Numbered from the stretch's first letter, positions 16,211 through 25,803 are shown. The stretch: DNA of 64,000 nucleotides from Flavobacterium dauae (GCF_004151275.2 NZ_CP130821.1:1736001-1800000); one strand, 5' to 3'. Notes: generated from the letters alone by a model not told the origin. Numbers and translations are program-made.

Positions 16211-17168
16211 CTTATTTCAACTATTCAAAATTCGTGGATTTGGCGAATTTATATCAGATACCTTTCTATTTTTAAAATTGCAGGGTAAAAATTATTTTAA
16301 AAATTACCTGAAATTTGCCTTTGTACCCTTGTTATTACTTATGGTTTCTATGGCAATTATTGGTACTTTTTATTACCGTGTTTTTGTAACAAGTTTTGGC
16401 TATACACAAACCGAAACTTTTGATAATGCTTTTGTTACCGAAAACGCCGTAATGCTGATTATTGGTGTTATAGCACTTATTTTTGTAGCACTTTACCTGT
16501 CTTTACTAAACTATTCATACCCTGTTTATTACCTGCATTTATTAGCAAAAAACAACGAAGAAAAACCGCAATTACGTTCAGTACGTGAATTGTTTAAAAA
16601 TGATTTGGGCAGATTATTAACTTTTGGCTTGTTAAGCTTGATTACTTTTTTAATTGTAGGAATAATAGGTTTTGCCATTGCTGCGGTTTTAACCTTCGTT
16701 ATCATCGGAATCTTTGTTTTTATACTGTTTATTCCGTTTTTAATGACGTGGTATTCGTTGACATTGTATTTTTATATTGATAAAAAACAATCATTTTTTA
16801 ATGCCTTTAAGCACGCTCTTTACACCATTACCAATAATTTTTGGAACATTGTAGGTGCCGGTTTATGTATGATGATTATTACACAGGTAATCAGCACTAT
16901 AGTAACAATTATACCATATATGATTACGATGTTTGGAATGATTTTCGGAATGCAGCAAGGAACCGAAAGTATAGAAAATATGGGAGATTCAAGCATTTCA
17001 ATATTTATGGTAGCAATGGTTTTAGTTTACTGCTTTTCTATTTTAGTAAGTATGATTTTAGGTCATTTACTATTGATACAAACCGGATTGGTCTATTATT
17101 CTGAACGCGAAAAATTAGAATACAATACCATGCGTCAATCTATTGATGAAATAGGAAAATATGAATAA
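16203..17168 (+). CDS. Multi-pass membrane protein of unknown function, 321 aa
   Basis: This protein has about six transmembrane segments (FAFVPLLLLMVSMAIIGTF; NAVMLIIGVIALIFVALYL; LLSLITFLIVGIIGFAIAAVL; VFILFIPFLMTWYSL; GAGLCMMIITQVISTIVTI; MVAMVLVYCFSILVSMILG). The layout resembles membrane proteins found beside SpoIIM and RDD genes, loosely like the membrane domain of glycerophosphodiester phosphodiesterases; I cannot assign a function. It overlaps its upstream and downstream neighbours by 8 bases each, so it is translationally coupled within the DUF4129/MoxR operon. Confidence 0.82.
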   Translation: MYNLFQLFKIRGFGEFISDTFLFLKLQGKNYFKNYLKFAFVPLLLLMVSMAIIGTFYYRVFVTSFGYTQTETFDNAFVTENAVMLIIGVIALIFVALYLSLLNYSYPVYYLHLLAKNNEEKPQLRSVRELFKNDLGRLLTFGLLSLITFLIVGIIGFAIAAVLTFVIIGIFVFILFIPFLMTWYSLTLYFYIDKKQSFFNAFKHALYTITNNFWNIVGAGLCMMIITQVISTIVTIIPYMITMFGMIFGMQQGTESIENMGDSSISIFMVAMVLVYCFSILVSMILGHLLLIQTGLVYYSEREKLEYNTMRQSIDEIGKYE

Positions 17169-17955
17169 ATTTCTTGTTTTTGGAATATTGTTTATAAGTG
17201 CATCGGTTTTTTCGCAAACCGAACAGCCTTTTGATACCCTTACAAATCCAACAGAAATAATTACAGAAACCACAGAATATATTGCTACCGATTTAGAAAA
17301 AGATACACTAAACAGTGCATTTGTTCCATTAAATAACGAAAAAGTTCACCAACGCCATTTTAATCCCGATTTTAAAGACAACTATTCGGGATCAGAGTTT
17401 CAGTACGATGTAAAAAAAGAAAGCGGCTTTTTGGCTCGCTTACGCGAATGGTGGCGTGATTTTTTAGATTGGTTTAAAACCGATACCAACGGAACTTCGT
17501 ATGTATTAGATGAAATCATCAATATCATTTTGGTTTTCCTGTTAATCATTGCTTTAGGTTTTTTGGTTTATTATCTGAATAAAAAAGGATTTATCCGTTT
17601 GTTTTCTAAAAAAGACGAAAACGTTATCAGTGAAAAATTCATCGAAGAAAATATCGATCGTATTGATTTTCAAGAGTTAGTTCAAAAAGCAAAACAAGAA
17701 AACAATTTGCGTAAAGCCATTCGTTATTATTATTTGTGGCTGCTAAAAAACTGGTCACAAAACCAGCTGATTCAGTATGAACCAAACAAAACCACTAAAC
17801 AGTATTTAAATGAAATTGTTGTTGATGCCAACAAAACAACTTTTCAGTACGTTTCTTATATTTACGACAACGTTTGGTACGGTTACCACGATATTGCTGA
17901 AGATGATTTTTTTAAAATCGAAGAACATTTTATACAACTAATAACTAAAAAATAA
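17161..17955 (+). CDS. DUF4129 domain membrane protein
   Basis: This 264-residue protein has a signal peptide (FLVFGILFISASVFSQ), an extracytoplasmic region of about 95 residues with REWWRDFLDWFKTD, one transmembrane helix (IINIILVFLLIIALGFLVYYL, about 120-140) and a C-terminal cytoplasmic DUF4129 domain (LRKAIRYYYLWLLKNWSQNQLIQYEPNKT, about 180-208). DUF4129 in other phyla is often fused to a transglutaminase; that domain is absent here. It overlaps DUF4350 by one base (TAATG). It probably works as a membrane partner of the MoxR/DUF58 pair. Confidence 0.85.
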   Translation: MNKFLVFGILFISASVFSQTEQPFDTLTNPTEIITETTEYIATDLEKDTLNSAFVPLNNEKVHQRHFNPDFKDNYSGSEFQYDVKKESGFLARLREWWRDFLDWFKTDTNGTSYVLDEIINIILVFLLIIALGFLVYYLNKKGFIRLFSKKDENVISEKFIEENIDRIDFQELVQKAKQENNLRKAIRYYYLWLLKNWSQNQLIQYEPNKTTKQYLNEIVVDANKTTFQYVSYIYDNVWYGYHDIAEDDFFKIEEHFIQLITKK

Positions 17956-19148
17956 TGAAAAGCGGATACATTAAATATTTTGTGTACTTTTTATTGGCGG
18001 CATTGGTTGTAGTGTTCATTCAATTTTATTTTCCAAATCCAATCAACTGGGAAAAAAATTTCAATACCAAAAATAAAAATCCTTACGGATTGTACGTTTT
18101 TAATAAAGAATTACCCAAATTATTACCCAAGAAAACGTTAACAAAAACAGCTTTATCGCCTTACGAATATTTTTTAGACAACAAACAAACAGCCAGTAAA
18201 ACCACTTATTTATTTGTAGAAAACCGTTATGGGTTAGATGAAATTTCGGCTAAACAAATTTTAGAAAAAGTATCAAACGGAGCCGATTTAGTCATTGCTT
18301 CAGAATCTTTTTACTATGGAAACAATATCATTTTAGATACCTTAAATATTAGAACAAGCAACATTAAAACCAATAACCTGCATTTTGTTGCTCACTCTTC
18401 AAAAAAAGATACTTTAAAAATTAAAGACGAATACAACAGTATTTTTACAGTAAAAGAGCCCGAAAAATTCACGGTTATCGCAAAGTTAAACAACAATTTG
18501 TCTTTTATTTCCAGTAAATTTGGTAAGGGAACTGTTTATATTACCAACACCCCTATTCTACTTACCAATTATTATCTGCTAAACAAAAAAGCGAACACAT
18601 CTGTTTTTGCCGAGAACTTTGCATCGTTTCTAAAAAAAGAACGCATTGTTTGGTTTGATGAAAATTATGACAGTAGCGAAATCCAAAGCAATAATTCCAT
18701 TTTTAAAGTGTTGTTTCAATACAAAAGTTTACGTTTTGCCTGGTACACTTTAATTATTGGTTTAATTCTGTATATGATTTTTTACGGAAAACGCAGACAA
18801 CGTATTGTTCCTGTAATTGAGCCTGTTAAAAATTCTACCGTTGAATACATAGAAACTGTTGGAAGTTTGTATTATCAGGAAAATAATCACACGCAGCTTT
18901 TAGACAAGCAAATAAAATACGCATTGCATTTTATTAGAACCGAATGGGGTATTACAACCCAAAACCTTGACGATGATTTCAAAAATAAATTACAGCAAAA
19001 ATCATTAGCTACTAAAGAAGATACCAATGATTTTGTATATTTCATCGTTTATTTCGATAAAAATTTAAAATACACACAAAAAGATTTAATTCATTTCAAC
19101 CATTTGTTACAAAAAATAACTATTGATTATGGAAAACATAGAAAATAA
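17955..19148 (+). CDS. DUF4350 domain membrane protein
   Basis: This 397-residue protein has an N-terminal membrane helix (YFVYFLLAALVVVFIQFYF), a periplasmic Rossmann-like DUF4350 domain (PYGLYVFNKELPKLLPKK; YLFVENRYGLDEISAKQIL; GADLVIASESF; GKGTVYITNTPILLTNYYL), a second helix (FAWYTLIIGLILYMIFYG, about 260-277) and a cytoplasmic tail of about 120 residues. The topology places the fold outside the cytoplasm and the tail where the MoxR ATPase acts. It overlaps moxR by 20 bases. Confidence 0.85.
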   Translation: MKSGYIKYFVYFLLAALVVVFIQFYFPNPINWEKNFNTKNKNPYGLYVFNKELPKLLPKKTLTKTALSPYEYFLDNKQTASKTTYLFVENRYGLDEISAKQILEKVSNGADLVIASESFYYGNNIILDTLNIRTSNIKTNNLHFVAHSSKKDTLKIKDEYNSIFTVKEPEKFTVIAKLNNNLSFISSKFGKGTVYITNTPILLTNYYLLNKKANTSVFAENFASFLKKERIVWFDENYDSSEIQSNNSIFKVLFQYKSLRFAWYTLIIGLILYMIFYGKRRQRIVPVIEPVKNSTVEYIETVGSLYYQENNHTQLLDKQIKYALHFIRTEWGITTQNLDDDFKNKLQQKSLATKEDTNDFVYFIVYFDKNLKYTQKDLIHFNHLLQKITIDYGKHRK

Positions 19149-20121
19149 CGAAATAGCATTCAACAGCCGCATTCCTTTAGACGAATTAAAAACACAGATT
19201 GCAAGCATTAAAACCGAAATGCACAAAGTAATTGTGGGTCAGGAAGAATTGATTGATTTGCTTTTAGTAGCACTGATTTCAAACGGGCACGTTTTAATTG
19301 AAGGTGTTCCGGGATTGGCAAAAACATTAACCGCAAAATTACTGGCAAAAACCGTTCAGACTGATTTTTCGCGTATCCAGTTCACGCCCGATTTAATGCC
19401 TTCGGATATTTTAGGAACATCAATTTTTAACAATCAAACAAATAATTTTGAATTTAAACAAGGGCCGGTTTTTTCAAATTTTATTTTGATTGATGAAATC
19501 AACCGTGCACCCGCAAAAACACAGGCAGCCCTGTTTGAAGTAATGGAAGAACGTCAGATTACCATTGATGGAACCACCTACAAAATGGAACAGCCGTTTT
19601 TGGTTTTAGCCACGCAAAATCCTATCGAACAAGAAGGAACCTATGCTTTACCCGAAGCTCAGTTAGATCGTTTTTTAATGAAAATCACTATTGATTATCC
19701 CACATTAGAACAAGAAGTTCAATTATTGCAATTAGAACAAACTAACGATTATTCTGATAAAACTTCTTTGTTAAATCCGGTGGTAAATGCACAGCAGTTA
19801 ATAGAATTGCAACAGTTGGCACAAAAAGTGGTTGTTGAGCCACATTTAATTCAGTTTATCGCTCAAATTGTAAACAACACCCGCAACCATAATTTCTTGT
19901 ATTTAGGTGCATCGCCCCGTGCGTCGATTGCTATTTTAAACGCAAGTAAATCGTTTGCTTTAATCAACGGACGCGATTTTGTAACTCCCGACGATGTTAA
20001 ATATGTAGCGTATTACGTGTTGAATCACCGTTTAATTTTGGCTCCTGAACGCGAAATGGAAGGCATTACCATTAAAGATGTGGTAAAACAAATTGTTGAT
20101 ACGGTAGATATTCCACGTTAA
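19129..20121 (+). CDS. MoxR family AAA+ ATPase
   Basis: This 330-residue ATPase has Walker A IEGVPGLAKT (57-66), Walker B FILIDEINRAP (118-128), the MoxR stretch QGPVFSNF, sensor TQNPIEQEGTYALPEAQLDRF and a C-terminal lid with GASPRASIAILNASK. MoxR proteins act as chaperone-like ATPases on VWA or DUF58 partners. The ATG at 19129 is preferred over an in-frame TTG two codons upstream. It overlaps DUF4350 and is followed after 42 bp by its DUF58 partner. No batA/batB VWA genes are present, so this is not the classic Bat aerotolerance operon. Confidence 0.93.
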   Translation: MENIENNEIAFNSRIPLDELKTQIASIKTEMHKVIVGQEELIDLLLVALISNGHVLIEGVPGLAKTLTAKLLAKTVQTDFSRIQFTPDLMPSDILGTSIFNNQTNNFEFKQGPVFSNFILIDEINRAPAKTQAALFEVMEERQITIDGTTYKMEQPFLVLATQNPIEQEGTYALPEAQLDRFLMKITIDYPTLEQEVQLLQLEQTNDYSDKTSLLNPVVNAQQLIELQQLAQKVVVEPHLIQFIAQIVNNTRNHNFLYLGASPRASIAILNASKSFALINGRDFVTPDDVKYVAYYVLNHRLILAPEREMEGITIKDVVKQIVDTVDIPR

Positions 20122-20163
20122 TAAATAATCTACAATTTTCATTAAAGAAAGAACAGTAACTAA

Positions 20164-21486
20164 ATGAAATTCCTCTACTTAAATACACGCTTTTATTTAG
20201 CCTTATTGCTAACATTTATTTTATTTGTTACCGGATTTTTCGCACCTGTTTTCTTCTACGTTGCCATTGTTTTTTTATTGATGATTTTAGCATTTGTTAC
20301 TATTGAAATTTTTATGCTTTTTCATACCAAGGAAGGAATTTCAATGGAACGGATTGTTCCCGAACGATTGTCAAACGGCGATAAAAATGAAATTGTATTA
20401 AAAATTAAAAACAATTATCCTTTTCAAATTTCTGCTGAAATAATAGAAGAATTGCCTTTTCAGTTTCAAGAACGGAACTTTTTATTAAACATCAATTTCT
20501 TAAAACATTCCCAACAATCGTTATCCTATTGCGTAATTCCGAAAAAACGTGGCGTTTATGATTTTGGACAGACAAATATTTATGCAACTACCTTAACAAA
20601 ATTGATAAGCAAACGCTACAAACTTTCTAAAAATGAATCAGTTGCTGTTTATCCCAGTTTTTTAAATTTGCGTAAATACGAATTGCTTGCGGCAAAAACC
20701 GCTTTATTGCCAAACGGTATCAAACGCACACGAAAAATAGGTCAATCGTCAGAATTTGAACAAATTAAAGAATATATTTTGGGCGATGATTTACGACATG
20801 TAAACTGGAAAGCGTCTGCCAAAAAACAGCATTTAATGGTAAACCATTATCAAGAAGAAAAAGCACAAAACGTTTATTTATTGATTGATAAAGGTAGAAC
20901 AATGAAAATGCCTTTTGACGGAATGACCTTATTAGATTATTCTATCAATGCTGCGTTAATGCTGGCAAATATTTCGGTAAAACGACAAGATAAAGCCGGG
21001 TTGTGGACTTTTGAAAAAAAGACCGACGTGTTTTTAAAAGCAGACAACAAACCCATACAAATCCGTAGAATTGTAGATACTTTATACCATATTAATACCA
21101 ATTTTAAAGAATCAAATTACGAATATGTGTTGACTGATAGTTTAAAAAAAATTCAAAAACGTAGTTTGCTGATCCTTTTTACCAACTTTGAAACACTAGA
21201 TGCTATGAACCGGCAATTGCCCTATTTACGAGCATTAGCAAAAAAGCACGTGGTATTAATCATTATTTTTGAAAACACTTTATTAAACGAAGTACATTCT
21301 AAAAAAATAACTTCAACAAAAGATATTTATATTCAAACCATAGCTTCTAAATTTGTGCACGAAAAACAATTGATTATTCAACAGTTGCAAATGCACGGAA
21401 TTAAAACAGTTTATACCAAACCGGAAAATTTATCGATAAATCTGTTAAACAAATATTTAGAAATTAAGCGACAAGAAATTATTTAA
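20164..21486 (+). CDS. DUF58 domain protein (VWA-like MoxR partner)
   Basis: This 440-residue protein has two N-terminal membrane helices (FYLALLLTFILFVTGFF; VFFYVAIVFLLMILAFV), a beta-rich region and the DUF58 signature EFEQIKEYILGDDLRHVNWKASAK (about 197-220). The VWA-like segment reads LLIDKGRTM (about 240-247). Compared with the metal-binding DxSxS pattern, both Ser positions are Gly and Thr, so the metal site looks degenerate. It is the natural partner of the MoxR ATPase upstream. The stop codon is followed at once by the next ATG. Confidence 0.9.
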   Translation: MKFLYLNTRFYLALLLTFILFVTGFFAPVFFYVAIVFLLMILAFVTIEIFMLFHTKEGISMERIVPERLSNGDKNEIVLKIKNNYPFQISAEIIEELPFQFQERNFLLNINFLKHSQQSLSYCVIPKKRGVYDFGQTNIYATTLTKLISKRYKLSKNESVAVYPSFLNLRKYELLAAKTALLPNGIKRTRKIGQSSEFEQIKEYILGDDLRHVNWKASAKKQHLMVNHYQEEKAQNVYLLIDKGRTMKMPFDGMTLLDYSINAALMLANISVKRQDKAGLWTFEKKTDVFLKADNKPIQIRRIVDTLYHINTNFKESNYEYVLTDSLKKIQKRSLLILFTNFETLDAMNRQLPYLRALAKKHVVLIIIFENTLLNEVHSKKITSTKDIYIQTIASKFVHEKQLIIQQLQMHGIKTVYTKPENLSINLLNKYLEIKRQEII

Positions 21487-22293
21487 ATGAAACAGATAAC
21501 AAGCATTCAAAATCAATTAATTAAAAATGTTTTTCAATTACAGGAAAAAAGCAAGGCACGTAAAAAAACCAAACTTTTTGTGATTGAAGGCATCCGCGAA
21601 ATTGAAATTGCACTTAAAAACGATTTTGAAGTTGAGCAACTTTTCTTTTGTTTTGATTTGTTTGATGCCGAAAAGCTGAATAATTTTAAAAAGAAGCTTT
21701 CTACGGCAACAGAACTGATTGAAATTTCGAAAGAAGTGTATCAAAAAATAGCTTACAGAGAAAGTACCGAAGGTATAATTGCCGTTGCCAAAATCAAAGA
21801 TCATTCGTTAGAAAATTTAAAATTACCTAAAAATCCGTTAATTGTTGTTTTAGAATCGTTAGAAAAACCAGGAAATATTGGAGCTGTATTGCGTACGGCA
21901 GACGCTGCTAATATTGACGCCGTGCTCATTGCCGATCCAAAAACCGATTTATACAATCCAAATATTGTACGATCAAGCGTGGGTGCCATTTTTACAAACA
22001 ATATTGCAACGGCAAGCTCGCAAGAAATCATCAACTTTTTAAATAACAACAACATAGCCGTTTACAGTGCCATTTTACAAGAGGCTGTTCCTTATTTCTC
22101 CGTAGATTTTACAAGTGGATCAGCAATAGTTATGGGAACCGAAGCCACTGGTTTAAGTCCTCTTTGGCGTAAACAGTCAACCGCTAATATTATTATACCA
22201 ATGGAAGGGCAAATTGATTCAATGAACGTATCGGTTGCAACGGCTGTATTAATTTTCGAGGCAAAACGACAAAGAAATAGTCAAAAAAGGTAA
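21487..22293 (+). CDS. TrmH/SpoU-family RNA 2'-O-methyltransferase
   Basis: This 268-residue protein has an N-terminal SpoU substrate-binding domain (IQNQLIKNVFQLQEKSKARKKTKLFVIEG) and a C-terminal SPOUT knot with ESLEKPGNIGAVLRTADA (motif 1), VMGTEATGLSPLW (motif 2) and IIPMEGQIDSMNVSVATAVLIFE (motif 3). It methylates ribose in rRNA or tRNA; the target cannot be told from sequence. It begins directly after the DUF58 stop codon and so is read from the same message, though its function looks unrelated to the membrane genes. Confidence 0.92.
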   Translation: MKQITSIQNQLIKNVFQLQEKSKARKKTKLFVIEGIREIEIALKNDFEVEQLFFCFDLFDAEKLNNFKKKLSTATELIEISKEVYQKIAYRESTEGIIAVAKIKDHSLENLKLPKNPLIVVLESLEKPGNIGAVLRTADAANIDAVLIADPKTDLYNPNIVRSSVGAIFTNNIATASSQEIINFLNNNNIAVYSAILQEAVPYFSVDFTSGSAIVMGTEATGLSPLWRKQSTANIIIPMEGQIDSMNVSVATAVLIFEAKRQRNSQKR

Positions 22294-22335
22294 TTATTTA
22301 AAATTTTCGCTATATTTATAAAAAATTTAAGATTT

Positions 22336-22968
22336 ATGAAAAAAACAATATTGGCAGCCTTTTTTACATTGGGGCTTTTTGGTTTTTCTGCACAGGCACA
22401 GGTAATTCATAAGTACGAACGTTATATGAAAGAATATAAATGGCGAGTGGGTGCAAGTTATAATATGATGGATTTTAACTTTAATCACAGCGATGTTCCC
22501 GAAGGTGCTGCTATGATTTCGGGTGGAATTCCGGCAAAAGTGATGATAGGTTATGAATTTTTACCGAATTTATCAATTGAAGCCGATTTTTCTATGAACG
22601 AAATGGAAATTGGCAATTCAATGAATGGTCAAATTGTAACAGATGAAACCATAACAATAGCCTCTTTTAACGGATCGTTAGCATACAGCTTAGGAGGTTT
22701 AATAAATATCCCCGTTGTAGATCCTTATATAAAAGCAGGTGTTGGTCATTTGCGTTTAAATCAGACCGATCTAACAATGGCAAGTGCAGGTGGTGGTCTT
22801 AATATTTGGATTGCCGACATTCCCGCAACAAAAAGCTCGCGTTACCACCACGATAAATTTTACAGAAGAATTGGCTTAAATGTAGAAGCAATGGGAAGAG
22901 CCAACATTTCAACTGAAGGACAAGGTTCTCACGCACAGTATTCAGCCGGCGTGTTTTATGTGTTTTAG
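22336..22968 (+). CDS. Outer-membrane beta-barrel protein, 210 aa
   Basis: A signal peptide (TILAAFFTLGLFGFSAQAQ) leads into an eight-strand-like barrel with alternating residues (WRVGASYNMMDFNF; AKVMIGYEFLPNLSIEADFSM; ASFNGSLAYSLGG; VDPYIKAGVGHLRL; RRIGLNVEAMGRANI). It ends in QYSAGVFYVF with the C-terminal Phe required by the BAM complex. Size and pattern match small OmpA/OmpW-like barrels of the Bacteroidota; the ligand is unknown. It is monocistronic, with a near-consensus TATATTTA upstream and a strong terminator after it. Confidence 0.85.
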   Translation: MKKTILAAFFTLGLFGFSAQAQVIHKYERYMKEYKWRVGASYNMMDFNFNHSDVPEGAAMISGGIPAKVMIGYEFLPNLSIEADFSMNEMEIGNSMNGQIVTDETITIASFNGSLAYSLGGLINIPVVDPYIKAGVGHLRLNQTDLTMASAGGGLNIWIADIPATKSSRYHHDKFYRRIGLNVEAMGRANISTEGQGSHAQYSAGVFYVF

Positions 22969-22993
22969 TAGATTGCAGCAATAAATATATTAG

Positions 22994-23016
22994 GGAGCTT
23001 TTAGCTCCTTTTTTTT
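22994..23016 (+). terminator. Intrinsic terminator after the beta-barrel gene
   Basis: GGAGCT (22994-22999) pairs with AGCTCC (23003-23008) around a TTT loop, followed by eight T residues. Confidence 0.9.
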
Positions 23017-23076
23017 GTAAAATATATCTACAGCGTTCAGAAATTTAGTATATTTAAACAAGAAAATGGGCGTTTT

Positions 23077-25281
23077 ATGACACAAGAAGAAATAGAAAAA
23101 GAAAACAAAGAAATTGCACGCGAATACAAAGAACTTTTAAGCATTAGTTATCAAACACTTAACGATGAAGATAAAAAACTAATCCGCAAAGCGTTTGATG
23201 TTGCCGTTGATGCACACAAAGATCAAAGAAGAAAATCGGGCGAAGCATATATCTTCCATCCTATTGCTGTTGCTAAAATTGTGGCATCAGAAATTGGTTT
23301 GGGGTCAACAGCTATTGCTGCGGCTTTAATGCACGATGTTGTTGAAGATACCGATATTACAGTTGAAGACATTCAGCGGATGTTTAACCCACGTATTGCC
23401 AAAATTGTTGAAGGGTTAACCAAAATTTCAAGAATGGAACCCGACCCGGACATTTCACTTCAGGCAGAAAATTATCGTAAAATGTTGCTTACATTAAATG
23501 ATGATGTACGCGTGATCTTGATAAAAATAGCCGATCGTTTACATAATATGCAAACAATGGAATCTATGGTGGCATATAAACAGGCTAAAATTGCATCGGA
23601 AACGCTTTATATCTATGCACCGCTGGCACACCGTTTAGGGCTGTTCAATATTAAAACCAAGCTGGAAGACCTGGGCTTAAAATATACCGAACCCGATGTT
23701 TACAACGACATTTTAAGTAAAACAAAAGAAAGTAAAGAAGATCAAACAGCTTATATAGAAAGCATTACATCGGTTTTAAACACAGCACTGGAAAAAGAAA
23801 ATATTGACTTTGCTATTAAAGGTCGGCCAAAATCTATTTATTCCATCCGAAGAAAGATGAAGGCACAAGGCGTAACCTTTGATCAAGTTTACGATAAATT
23901 CGCCATCCGAATTATTTATAAATCAGAGGTTGCCGATGAAAAATTTATTGCCTGGAAAATTTACTCTATCGTAACAGACCATTACCGCCCATCGCCAAGC
24001 AGATTGCGCGATTGGATTTCTTCGCCTAAATCAACCGGATACGAAGCTTTGCACATTACCGTTATGGGACCAAAAGGTCGATGGGTTGAAGTACAGATAC
24101 GCAGTGAACGTATGGATGAAATTGCCGAAAAAGGTTATGCAGCGCATTATAAATACAAACAAGGAGTTACCGAAGAAAACAGCTTGGATAAATGGTTGAA
24201 TTTACTTAAAGAAACTTTAGAAAATTCTGAAGCAAATGCTGTTGATTTTGTAGAAGATTTTAAGCTGAACCTTTATGCAAAAGAAATATACATTTTTACG
24301 CCAAAAGGCGAAATTAAATCATTGCCCAAAGGAGCTACCGCATTAGATTTTGCATTTAGCATTCATACAGATATTGGTCTAAAAACCCGTGGCACCAAAG
24401 TAAACGGTAAATTAGTTCCGCTGAATTATGAATTAAATTCTGGCGATCAGGTAGAAATCATCACATCGGCAAATCAAAAACCAAGTTCGCACTGGTTAGA
24501 ATTTGTAACAACGGCTCGTGCAAAAAATAAAATAAAAAATGCGTTAAACGAACACGTTAAACAAATATCAGAAGATGGTAAAGAACTTTTAACACGTAAA
24601 CTAAAACATCTTAAGATCGTTCTTGATGAAAAAACGGTCAACGAACTGGTTAATTTCTTTAAACTAAAAACCAGTCAGGAATTATTTTACCGTGTAGGAT
24701 TGGGAAAAATTGAAAATCAGAAGCTTAAAGAGTTTGCAAGTCAAAAAAACAGCAATGCTATTTTTAATTTCTTTAAGAAAACCATTCGAAAAGATGCTCC
24801 TGAAGTTAAAACAGAAACCAAGTTAGATTTAATTGTTTTTGGGAAAAACGACGAAAAATTAGATTACAAGCTGGCAAACTGCTGCAACCCCATTCCCGGC
24901 GATAAAGTTTTTGGATTTGTAACCATTAACGAAGGAATTAAAGTACACAAAGTCGATTGTCCCAACGCAATTAGTTTACAATCTAACTACGCATACAGAA
25001 TTTTACCCGCAAAATGGATCGATTCTTCGGTTCAGGAATTCAACGCAACCTTAACCATAAAAGGAATTGACGGACTAGGATTAACTAATGAATTAACGCG
25101 CGTAATTTCTAATCAAATGAATGTTAATATACAAAGTATTTCATTAAGTTCAAACGCGGGTGTTTTTACAGGTCAAATAACTGTAATTGTACCAAATATC
25201 AATGTTTTAAACAGGCTTATTGAAAATATCAAAGCCATAGACGGAGTAGAAAAAATAACGCGTGTTATAGGAACTGTTTAA
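23077..25281 (+). CDS. rel: Bifunctional (p)ppGpp synthetase/hydrolase (RelA/SpoT)
   Basis: This 734-residue long RSH enzyme makes and degrades the stringent-response alarmone. The hydrolase HD domain (about 35-190) keeps His47, His61 and the pair His86-Asp87 in LMHDVVEDT, so it looks active. The synthetase domain follows with GRPKSIYSIRRKMK (about 249-262) and DKFAIRII. TGS (IYIFTPKGEIKSLPKGATALDFAF) and a C-terminal ACT domain (about 660-734) complete the full-length architecture. It is a single gene with TATATTTA upstream; the Fur-family gene follows with its own promoter. Confidence 0.96.
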   Translation: MTQEEIEKENKEIAREYKELLSISYQTLNDEDKKLIRKAFDVAVDAHKDQRRKSGEAYIFHPIAVAKIVASEIGLGSTAIAAALMHDVVEDTDITVEDIQRMFNPRIAKIVEGLTKISRMEPDPDISLQAENYRKMLLTLNDDVRVILIKIADRLHNMQTMESMVAYKQAKIASETLYIYAPLAHRLGLFNIKTKLEDLGLKYTEPDVYNDILSKTKESKEDQTAYIESITSVLNTALEKENIDFAIKGRPKSIYSIRRKMKAQGVTFDQVYDKFAIRIIYKSEVADEKFIAWKIYSIVTDHYRPSPSRLRDWISSPKSTGYEALHITVMGPKGRWVEVQIRSERMDEIAEKGYAAHYKYKQGVTEENSLDKWLNLLKETLENSEANAVDFVEDFKLNLYAKEIYIFTPKGEIKSLPKGATALDFAFSIHTDIGLKTRGTKVNGKLVPLNYELNSGDQVEIITSANQKPSSHWLEFVTTARAKNKIKNALNEHVKQISEDGKELLTRKLKHLKIVLDEKTVNELVNFFKLKTSQELFYRVGLGKIENQKLKEFASQKNSNAIFNFFKKTIRKDAPEVKTETKLDLIVFGKNDEKLDYKLANCCNPIPGDKVFGFVTINEGIKVHKVDCPNAISLQSNYAYRILPAKWIDSSVQEFNATLTIKGIDGLGLTNELTRVISNQMNVNIQSISLSSNAGVFTGQITVIVPNINVLNRLIENIKAIDGVEKITRVIGTV

Positions 25282-25319
25282 TTTTAAATATTTAATTTTT
25301 AGTATCGGTAATAAACAAT

Positions 25320-25327
25320 TACCTTTG
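25320..25327 (+). promoter_or_regulatory. -7 box of the Fur-family gene
   Basis: TACCTTTG is an exact TAnnTTTG, ending 17 bp before the ATG at 25345. The in-frame GTG at 25327 shares its first base with the box and is rejected as the start. Confidence 0.6.
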
Positions 25328-25344
25328 TGCTGTTAAAGAGGATT

Positions 25345-25803
25345 ATGGAAGAAAATAAAAATCAGGAAATAGTAAAAAATGTTTTCACTAAGTATTTAGA
25401 AGAAAAAGGACATAGAAAAACACCTGAACGCTATGCCATTCTTCAGGAAATATATGAAAGCGACGAACATTTCGACATAGAATCGCTGTACATAAAAATG
25501 AAAAACAAAAACTACCGTGTTAGCCGGGCAACCCTATACAACACGATAGAATTGCTTTTGGAATGTGGTTTGGTACGCCGTCATCAATTTGGGCAAAATC
25601 AGGCACATTACGAAAAATCGTATTTTGACAAACAACACGATCATATCATTTTAACCGATTCTGGAGAAGTGATTGAATTTTGCGATCCGCGTATTCAAAG
25701 CATCAAACAAACCATAGAAGAAATCTTTAACATTAAAATACACAATCATTCTTTATATTTCTACGGAACAAAAGAAGAAAGCAACACCGCAACTGAAAAT
25801 TAA
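25345..25803 (+). CDS. Fur family transcriptional regulator
   Basis: This 152-residue metalloregulator has an N-terminal winged helix ([17 protein letters not shown], then [23 protein letters not shown], about 58-80) and a C-terminal metal domain with QHDH (97-100) and HNHSLYFYG. The structural zinc CxxC that usually follows the HHDH segment is absent: the two positions are Leu103 and Ser106. It therefore lacks one classical zinc site, a feature of this flavobacterial subgroup or of PerR/Fur variants. Target genes are unknown. It lies 24 bp upstream of purA and is probably co-transcribed with it. Confidence 0.92.
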   Translation: MEENKNQEIVKNVFTKYLEEKGHRKTPERYAILQEIYESDEHFDIESLYIKMKNKNYRVSRATLYNTIELLLECGLVRRHQFGQNQAHYEKSYFDKQHDHIILTDSGEVIEFCDPRIQSIKQTIEEIFNIKIHNHSLYFYGTKEESNTATEN

